Below, one piece after another: positions 59,341 to 64,000 of a DNA stretch of 64,000 nucleotides. The DNA lies in the NCBI RefSeq assembly GCF_910588395.1, contig NZ_CAJUPA010000002.1, positions 1-64,000 on the forward strand, written 5' to 3'. The first letter of the stretch is position 1. Every line of letters begins with the position of its first letter. The stretch is from an uncultured Faecalibaculum sp. (GTDB lineage Bacteria > Bacillota_I > Bacilli_A > Erysipelotrichales > Erysipelotrichaceae). The notes beneath the pieces were generated by a model. That model was not told where the DNA came from. It was given only the letters and a program-made list of their open reading frames with translations, and searched no databases. The position numbers and the translations under genes are program-made.

Positions 59341-59891
59341 ACGACCGCAACGACTGGAACAGCCCCTGGATGGATCATGCGACCTGGATCCTGGGGCACC
59401 TGGAAACCCTGCATCTCACCCATCTGGAAGCACTGACGCTTCTGATGATCGAATATCTGAACAAGGCACAGATTCCTGTCTCCCATGACATTCTGTGCGA
59501 AAAGCTGTCCATCACCGCCGCCCAGGCGGAAAAGACCCTGGGAGATCTCAGCGACAAAGGCCTGCTGGATTTCACCATGGAAGGGGGCAGAGTCCGCTTC
59601 CAGACCCAGGGAGTCTATGACAGAGGCACCAGCGTGGGGCAGCCGCTGGCCAGAAGCCTCATTCAGGAGTTCGAAGACGCTTTTGCCCGGACGCTGTCCA
59701 GTCAGGAAATGCAGCGGATCCTGGACATGAGTGCGGCTTACGGTGAAGACCGGGTGCTGCTGGCGCTGGATGAAGCCATTGCCTATGACCACCCGGATAC
59801 CAGCTACATTGAACGGATCCTGATGTCCTGGAAACAGAAAAACCTGAGCACGGAGGATCTGCGGAAAGGATACCGGAATGAGCGCCGGTAA
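59337..59891 (+). CDS. dnaD: DnaD-domain replication initiation protein
   Basis: A protein of 184 aa. The N-terminal winged helix (LTHLEALTLLMIEYLNKAQIPVS) and the C-terminal DnaB_2 domain (FARTLSSQEMQRILDM, then SYIERILMSW and LSTEDLRK) define DnaD, a primosome component that loads the helicase. The start is TTG 59337, overlapping the ypmB stop (TTGA). The next gene, nth, overlaps by fourteen bases. Confidence 0.88.
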   Translation: MNDRNDWNSPWMDHATWILGHLETLHLTHLEALTLLMIEYLNKAQIPVSHDILCEKLSITAAQAEKTLGDLSDKGLLDFTMEGGRVRFQTQGVYDRGTSVGQPLARSLIQEFEDAFARTLSSQEMQRILDMSAAYGEDRVLLALDEAIAYDHPDTSYIERILMSWKQKNLSTEDLRKGYRNERR

Positions 59892-60573
59892 GAGTTCCTG
59901 GACCGGGGATGAAATCATCCGGGAGCTGGAGACAATCTTTCCGGATGCCGAGTGCGAACTGCATCATGACACGCCGTTTCAGCTGCTGGTTGCCGTGGTG
60001 CTGTCGGCACAGACCACAGACGCGGCGGTGAACAGAGTCACACCGGCACTGTTTGCGGCTTATCCGGATGCGGCCTCCATGGCTGCCGCTTCCCCGGCTC
60101 AGCTGGAGCCGTACATTCAGAGCATCGGGCTGTACCGGACCAAGGCGAAAAACATCGCGGCGCTGGCCCGGGATCTGGAAGAACTTCACGGCGGCCAGGT
60201 TCCCTCCAGCCGCAAAGAACTGGAATCCCTGCCGGGCGTGGGGCGGAAAACCGCCAACGTGGTGCGCAGCGTGGCCTTTGGAATTCCCAGTTTCGCGGTG
60301 GATACCCATGTGGACCGGATTTCCAAGCGCCTGGGCCTGGCAAAGCCCCAGGACCCGGTGGAGAAAGTGGAAGAAAAGCTGAAGCGGAAAATCAGCCGGG
60401 AGCTTTGGAACAGGGGGCATCACGAAATGATATTCTTCGGACGCTATTTCTGCACAGCCCGCAATCCCCGCTGCACCGAATGTCCTTTCACCGCGATCTG
60501 CAGGAAGGAGAAGCTGGAAGCATGGAAAACACAGCAGAAGAAAAACGCCCGGACAGCCAGCACAAAAGACTGA
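59878..60573 (+). CDS. nth: endonuclease III
   Basis: A protein of 231 aa. HhH motif LPGVGRKTANVV, catalytic Lys in this region and Asp in VDTHVDRIS, and the 4Fe-4S loop CTARNPRCTECPFTAIC. Removes oxidised pyrimidines and cuts abasic DNA. A Lys/Gln-rich tail of about 20 residues follows the cluster. Overlaps dnaD and the phosphatase gene. Confidence 0.95.
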   Translation: MSAGKSSWTGDEIIRELETIFPDAECELHHDTPFQLLVAVVLSAQTTDAAVNRVTPALFAAYPDAASMAAASPAQLEPYIQSIGLYRTKAKNIAALARDLEELHGGQVPSSRKELESLPGVGRKTANVVRSVAFGIPSFAVDTHVDRISKRLGLAKPQDPVEKVEEKLKRKISRELWNRGHHEMIFFGRYFCTARNPRCTECPFTAICRKEKLEAWKTQQKKNARTASTKD

Positions 60574-61124
60574 TTCTGATCCGTCATGGACAGACAGAGT
60601 TCAATACGCAGAACCGGCTTCAGGGCTGGAGTGATTCGCCGCTGACAGAAGAAGGCCGGAAACAGATGGAAATCTCCGGTGCCATTCTGAAGCAGGCCGG
60701 GCTCCAGCCAGATGTGATCTGGTGCAGCGATCTGGGACGGGCGGTGGAATCCGCCGGAATTCTGCTCCCTCATGCCAGCCGGATGGCCATGCCGGCGCTG
60801 CGGGAGTATTCCTTTGGTGAATTTGACGGAAAACCCTCGGCACAGGCACCCGGCTGGGACGAGCTGCCGGCGCATGGGGCGGAGGATTTGACAGCAGCCC
60901 GGGACCGGCTGGCCAAAGGCATCGGCTATATTCTCAGTCAGACACCGGAAGGCCAGAGCGCGGTGGCAGTCACCCATGGCATAGCCGCCAGTCTGATTCT
61001 CACGCTGGCAGAATGCGACAGGCAGCCGGAATGGTTTTCCAATGGCTGTCTGCTGGTGTTCGACTGGGATGAGGAAACCCTGCGTCTGCAGGAAATTCTG
61101 AACAATGAACAGGGTAAAGAATAA
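60522..61124 (+). CDS. histidine phosphatase family protein
   Basis: A protein of 200 aa. The catalytic LIRHGQTEFNTQNRLQGW (RHG) with the second His in VAVTHGIAASLIL and the acid residue in REYSFGEFDG belong to the phosphoglycerate-mutase-like branch. Hydrolyses a phosphate ester of unknown kind. ATG 60522 follows AAGGAGAAGCTGGAAGC and lies 52 bases inside nth. Its stop is at the very edge of the first repeat of the sRNA locus. Confidence 0.9.
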   Translation: MENTAEEKRPDSQHKRLILIRHGQTEFNTQNRLQGWSDSPLTEEGRKQMEISGAILKQAGLQPDVIWCSDLGRAVESAGILLPHASRMAMPALREYSFGEFDGKPSAQAPGWDELPAHGAEDLTAARDRLAKGIGYILSQTPEGQSAVAVTHGIAASLILTLAECDRQPEWFSNGCLLVFDWDEETLRLQEILNNEQGKE

Positions 61125-61143
61125 TCACATATTATCACACAAT
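61124..61143 (+). promoter_or_regulatory. 10-bp direct repeat before sRNA 1
   Basis: ATCACATATTATCACACAAT: the word ATCACA occurs twice exactly 10 bp apart, centred about 50 bp before the predicted RNA start. Conserved in the second unit at 61416-61435 with one change. Direct repeats at one-turn spacing fit a response-regulator or similar activator. Confidence 0.6.
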
Positions 61144-61182
61144 GCGGCGTTCTTTAATCCACATCGGACTGGTATCCTATGG

Positions 61183-61266
61183 GTGAGCCAAGGATAGAGG
61201 CTCACTTCATAATCAAATTCCCTTTCTTAAAACTTTCTTAGAATGGAGACCGCAAGGTCTCTTTTC
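61183..61266 (+). ncRNA. tandem small RNA, copy 1
   Basis: Extended -10 TGGTATCCT (61170-61178) places the RNA start near 61183. The RNA opens with hairpin GTGAGCC/GGCTCAC (61183-61189, 61199-61205) whose nine-base loop AAGGATAGA is SD-like, continues with a single-stranded linker containing TTCCCTTTCTT (61218-61228), and ends with GAGACC-gcaa-GGTCTC-TTTT. Bases 61183-61240 are identical to 61475-61532. No ORF with SD fits. Pyrimidine-rich linkers like this pair with SD sites in known Firmicutes sRNAs such as the CiaR-controlled csRNAs. Confidence 0.72.
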
Positions 61267-61285
61267 TAATGCCAGGCGGAGTATA

Positions 61286-61456
61286 ATGGCATTTAAAAGC
61301 GTTTACTCCGGGAAAATGTTGCCCGGCGTAAAAATCCGAGGAATTTACATCGGTAAAAATATGACTGAGGTAAAAATTCTTGATCAGATGAAATTTCTTA
61401 CCCGGTTCAACCGGAATCACATAATATCACACAATATGGCAACGATTAAAACATAG
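61286..61456 (+). CDS. possible 56-aa basic protein between the sRNAs
   Basis: ATG 61286 lies four bases after GGAG and gives 56 codons (MAFKSVYSGKMLPGVKIRGI at the start) with 13 Lys/Arg and six Met. TATAAT at 61282-61287 overlaps the ATG, which argues against it unless transcription starts further left. The end of the frame runs through the repeat block of the second sRNA unit. AT-rich, unlike neighbours. It has no family. It may be real or a chance ORF. Confidence 0.3.
   Translation: MAFKSVYSGKMLPGVKIRGIYIGKNMTEVKILDQMKFLTRFNRNHIISHNMATIKT
61416..61435 (+). promoter_or_regulatory. 10-bp direct repeat before sRNA 2
   Basis: ATCACATAATATCACACAAT, one base different from the block at 61124-61143, at the same distance (292-bp offset throughout) from the -10 box and RNA start. 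Confidence 0.6.
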
Positions 61457-61474
61457 TGGTTTGGTATCTTATGA

Positions 61475-61560
61475 GTGAGCCAAGGATAGAGGCTCACTTC
61501 ATAATCAAATTCCCTTTCTTAAAACTTTCTGTAAAAGGCCCGCGCAAGCGGGCCTTTTGC
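61475..61560 (+). ncRNA. tandem small RNA, copy 2
   Basis: Extended -10 TGGTATCTT (61462-61470), then the same hairpin GTGAGCC/GGCTCAC with loop AAGGATAGA and the same linker as copy 1, identical over 58 bases. The terminator is different: AAAAGGCCCGC-gcaa-GCGGGCCTTTT (61533-61558). A new terminator on an unchanged body suggests that the first 58 bases carry the function. Confidence 0.75.
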
Positions 61561-61588
61561 ATGGAAGAGCAAACCTGCAGGCCCGGGA

Positions 61589-61618
61589 TTGGAAAACCGG
61601 GCAGCCGGCGGGTACACT
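61589..61618 (+). promoter_or_regulatory. promoter of the adenine deaminase gene
   Basis: TTGGAA (61589-61594), an 18-bp spacer and TACACT (61613-61618), just after the second sRNA terminator. Confidence 0.55.
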
Positions 61619-61645
61619 GGGAAAAAGAGAAAGGTGTGTTCTGCC

Positions 61646-63316
61646 TTGAAAACACTGTACAAAGACGCCTGGGTTCTGAATGTCTATACCCGGGCTTTTG
61701 AAAAAACCGATCTGCTCACAGAAGACAGCCGGATCCTGGCAGTGGGAAACGACCTGGATCAGGAAGCGGAGAGAATCTGTGAGCTTGCCGGAACCTGGAT
61801 CATCCCCGGTCTGCTGGATGCCCACATGCACGTGGAAAGCACCATGATGACCCCGGCCTGGCTCTCCGAAGCGCTTCTGCAGCACGGGACCACCGGGATT
61901 GTGGCGGATCCTCATGAAATCGCCAATGTACTGGGCACCGGGGGCATACAGGGAATGATGGATCAGGCTGCGGATGCGGATCTGGATATCTGGTGGACGC
62001 TGCCCAGCTGTGTGCCGTCTTCCCCCATGGAAGCCGGTGCCCGGAGGCTGCAGGCAGCGGATCTGAAACCGTTCTGGCAAGAGCCTTCCGTGATTGGCCT
62101 GGGGGAAGTCATGAATGTGCCGGGGGTGCTGTGCCGGGAGCCGGATCTCATGGAGAAAATCCGGGATGGTCTGCAGGCCGGAAAACGAATCAACGGTCAT
62201 GCCCCGGGTGTGACAGGCCGAAACCTGGATGTGTATGCAGCCACGGGAATCACAGACGACCATGAATGCTCCAGTCTGGAGGAGGGCATGGACCGCATTC
62301 GCCGGGGAATGACCGTTCTGATCCGGGAGGGCAGCGCAGCCCGGAATCTGGAAGCCCTCATGGGGCTCTTCCAGGATCCCTGGTGCCGCCGGTCCCTGCT
62401 GTGCACAGATGACCGCCACCCGGCAGATCTGCAGGCACAGGGCCACATCGATCATGTGATCCGCAAAGCCATTTCCCTGGGAGCCGATCCGGTCACCGCC
62501 ATCTGCATGGCTACGGTGCAGACGGCGGACTATTATGGTCTGAGAAACAAAGGAGCACTGGCACCAGGAAAGGATGCGGATTTTGTCGTGTTGTCAGATC
62601 TGGACACTTTTGCGATTCACAGCGTGTACAAAAACGGAAAACAGGTCCGTCCCGGCGAAACTGAGGGCCATCCGGCTTTCCTGAAAACAGCCCGGAACAC
62701 CGTGCATCTGGACCCCGCAGTCCCCTCCCGGTTTGCACTGCCCGGGGAAGGAAAACAGCGGCTGCGGGCGATTCAGTGGCCTGTCGGCACTCTGGTGACA
62801 GAGGAGGCCATCTGTGAAGCTGATCCCCGGAATCTGCCGGAGAACCTGGCGAAAGCCGCGGTCCTGGAACGGCACCGGGGGACTGGTCTTGCCTTCACCG
62901 GTCTGATTCAGGGCAGCGGACTTGTCCGGGGGGCTGTCGCCAGCACAGTGGGACACGATGCCCACAACCTGCTGGTGATGGGAAAGGATGACCGGGATAT
63001 GGCGCTGGCAGCCAACACACTCCGGGAAATCGGCGGCGGTCTGTGCACCGTGCTGGATGGCAAGGTTCTGGCTGTGGTACCGCTTCCTGTGGCAGGGCTT
63101 ATGGCGGAAGAAAGCCTGGAGGATCTGGCGCAGCGGGAAACGGAGCTGAAGGCTTCTCTGCGGGCTCTGGGTGCAGATCCGGCGGGAGATTTTTTCATGA
63201 CGCTGTCGTTTCTGTCTCTGCCGGTGATTCCGCATCTGAAACTGACCGCCCATGGGCTGTTTGATGTGGATGAAAACCGGATCGTGCCCCTGCAGGCAGA
63301 TCTGTCTGATGCATAG
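61646..63316 (+). CDS. ade: adenine deaminase
   Basis: A protein of 556 aa, the usual length of bacterial Ade. IPGLLDAHMHVESTMM is the metal-binding start, GIVADPHEIANVLG, a GEVMNVPGVL segment, INGHAPG, and the DDHECSS motif follow; the C-terminal beta domain has VASTVGHDAHNLLVMG and the LGGGL-like IGGGLCTV. It converts adenine to hypoxanthine in purine salvage, using Mn or Fe. The start is TTG 61646 with AAAGGTG about nine bases upstream. It may use the adenine released by MtnN. Confidence 0.93.
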   Translation: MKTLYKDAWVLNVYTRAFEKTDLLTEDSRILAVGNDLDQEAERICELAGTWIIPGLLDAHMHVESTMMTPAWLSEALLQHGTTGIVADPHEIANVLGTGGIQGMMDQAADADLDIWWTLPSCVPSSPMEAGARRLQAADLKPFWQEPSVIGLGEVMNVPGVLCREPDLMEKIRDGLQAGKRINGHAPGVTGRNLDVYAATGITDDHECSSLEEGMDRIRRGMTVLIREGSAARNLEALMGLFQDPWCRRSLLCTDDRHPADLQAQGHIDHVIRKAISLGADPVTAICMATVQTADYYGLRNKGALAPGKDADFVVLSDLDTFAIHSVYKNGKQVRPGETEGHPAFLKTARNTVHLDPAVPSRFALPGEGKQRLRAIQWPVGTLVTEEAICEADPRNLPENLAKAAVLERHRGTGLAFTGLIQGSGLVRGAVASTVGHDAHNLLVMGKDDRDMALAANTLREIGGGLCTVLDGKVLAVVPLPVAGLMAEESLEDLAQRETELKASLRALGADPAGDFFMTLSFLSLPVIPHLKLTAHGLFDVDENRIVPLQADLSDA

Positions 63317-63318
63317 AA

Positions 63319-63352
63319 AAAAGGGGAAGCGGCGCATGCTGCCGCTTCCCCG
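63319..63352. terminator. terminator between ade and the Abi_2 gene
   Basis: GGGGAAGCGGC (63323-63333) and GCCGCTTCCCC (63341-63351); on the minus strand TTTTTT follows. Serves the Abi_2 gene and probably ade. Confidence 0.75.
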
Positions 63353-63461
63353 GATGAACCCGCCTCGGTCCGCAGTACTGCCTGAGCAGCCTGATGCGTG
63401 GGAGTTGATATTTTCAGTATACTGCCAGATTCAGTAGATGAAAAGCGTGTATCATGTCAGT

Positions 63462-64000
63462 TTAAAGAAATGGATCTGCAGATAAGTATCCCATCCAGTC
63501 TTCCGGAAATCCAGCACAGTCCGGGTGTATCAGAGACTCGTTTTGCGCAAAGACTTCGTCAAGTCTCTGACAAATATCAACCCAGAATGGCTGATTGGCT
63601 GTTTCGAGCAGACGTTTCATGATCAGAAATGCAGAGAATAGTTTTCCGGGATATCTGGCAGACGCAGTTTTATCCTCTTTCAGAAGTTTGGGAGCTTTTT
63701 TCAATGGACGGTTGAAGAGGGTGGTATGGTGGCAGCACATATTTCTCAAAGCTGCCAGAGCCGATAACCAGCTGCCTATGTATTCGCTTTTATAGCCAAA
63801 TCTGTCAGCCAGATCTTTACGATCCTGTTTGTGCATGATTTTATACAGTTCGTTCAGAGTGCCGAAGGACAGATATTCGACTGCAATGGAAAATGGAACA
63901 GGCTGAATGAAGCTGCTGTGCGTTCTATGGGATTTATCGTAATGATGTACTATGTCCTGGCTGCACCTGTGGATGATTGAACTGTGTCTTGAGACTGTCT
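63462..64000 (-). CDS. Abi_2-family protein (AbiD/F-like), partial
   Basis: The minus-strand frame is open from the right edge to 63462, so at least 179 codons are seen and the N-terminus lies outside. The visible part has VEYLSFGTLNELYKIM, then RKDLADRFGYKSEYIGSWL and the key LRNMCCHHTTLFNR (RN-x4-H motif), which is the Abi_2 pattern. Such proteins abort phage infection in lactococci, with HEPN-like RNase motif RNxxxH visible here as RN-x3-HH. ATG 63836 should not be used as the start. No antitoxin or partner is visible. Confidence 0.8.
   Translation of the reverse strand, partial: TVSRHSSIIHRCSQDIVHHYDKSHRTHSSFIQPVPFSIAVEYLSFGTLNELYKIMHKQDRKDLADRFGYKSEYIGSWLSALAALRNMCCHHTTLFNRPLKKAPKLLKEDKTASARYPGKLFSAFLIMKRLLETANQPFWVDICQRLDEVFAQNESLIHPDCAGFPEDWMGYLSADPFL

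Noticed and set aside
61328..61377. three GTAAAAAT words as a regulatory repeat between sRNAs
   Set aside because: Irregular spacing (25 and 17 bp), and they can be explained as codons of the small ORF.
1..64000. CRISPR array, tRNA genes, insertion sequences or prophage
   Set aside because: No spaced repeats, cloverleaf, transposase with terminal repeats, or phage structural genes were seen; the only transposase-like gene is Rpn-type.

Overview
The window is about 64 kb of a GC-rich (roughly 55-60 % by eye), gene-dense chromosome from a Gram-positive bacterium. Firmicutes-type gene orders (yqeG-yqeH-yhbY-nadD/yqeK-rsfS and ypmB-dnaD-nth), strong Shine-Dalgarno (SD) sites, BglG/LicR and DeoR regulators, cellobiose-type PTS parts and a VanG-like ligase/racemase pair all fit Bacillota. 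The best guess is the Erysipelotrichia (Erysipelotrichaceae), from gene content only. No prophage, integrase, tRNA or CRISPR array was seen.

Layout. 1-230: tail of an rRNA operon (5S plus terminator). 0.35-4.8 kb: kinase-like protein, HAD phosphatase, DeoR regulator and a split transketolase whose promoter shares a 12-bp motif with the regulator's own upstream region. 4.8-7.7 kb (minus): wall-sugar recycling set (GNAT-MurQ fusion, secreted GH20 hexosaminidase, membrane protein). 7.9-10.8 kb: copper module, CsoR plus a CopA carrying a C-terminal CopZ-like domain with its own internal ribosome site. 10.9-14.5 kb: HipA/CtkA-like kinase, then an AT-rich island with two surface proteins, then a YxeA-type lipoprotein. 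14.7-24.8 kb: membrane proteins, a pyruvate-kinase-like paralogue, C39-like peptidase, EamA transporter, lipid kinase, two adjacent one-pore K+ channel subunits, HAD phosphatase and IspD. 25-33.5 kb: secreted protein, P-type ATPase, cyclophilin, S66 peptidase, RecG. 33.7-39.9 kb: HIT protein, a candidate antisense-strand sRNA, a PTS EIIC preceded by a 13-codon leader, ROK kinase, MATE remnant, LicR-type regulator and lone EIIB.

40-44.6 kb: cell-wall precursor operon in which MurF is fused to a VanG-type D-Ala-D-X ligase, followed by a racemase with Asn where alanine racemases carry Tyr354, and a separate acyltransferase-3 membrane protein. This looks like a rearranged, built-in D-Ala-D-Ser (vancomycin-tolerance) pathway. 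44.8-50.4 kb: flavoprotein, 59-aa protein, and a four-gene operon of stand-alone adenylation enzyme, GNAT, esterase and patatin. 50.4-51.7 kb: Rpn-type nuclease gene with an exact 180-bp duplication of its 3' part. 52-57.2 kb: ribosome-assembly/NAD operon ending in MTAN and an IscA-like protein with a His/Cys tail. 57.4-61.1 kb: YihY, YpmB, DnaD, Nth and histidine phosphatase. 61.1-61.6 kb: two tandem near-identical small RNA genes, each preceded by a repeated upstream motif, with a possible 56-aa ORF between them. 61.6-64 kb: adenine deaminase and the C-terminal part of an Abi_2 protein running off the right edge.

Two genome-wide habits show. At least ten genes have a -10 box 6-7 nt before the ATG and no SD, implying leaderless mRNAs; many other promoters carry a TGn extended -10. 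Three downstream genes start at a TTG sharing bases with the previous stop (TTGA).
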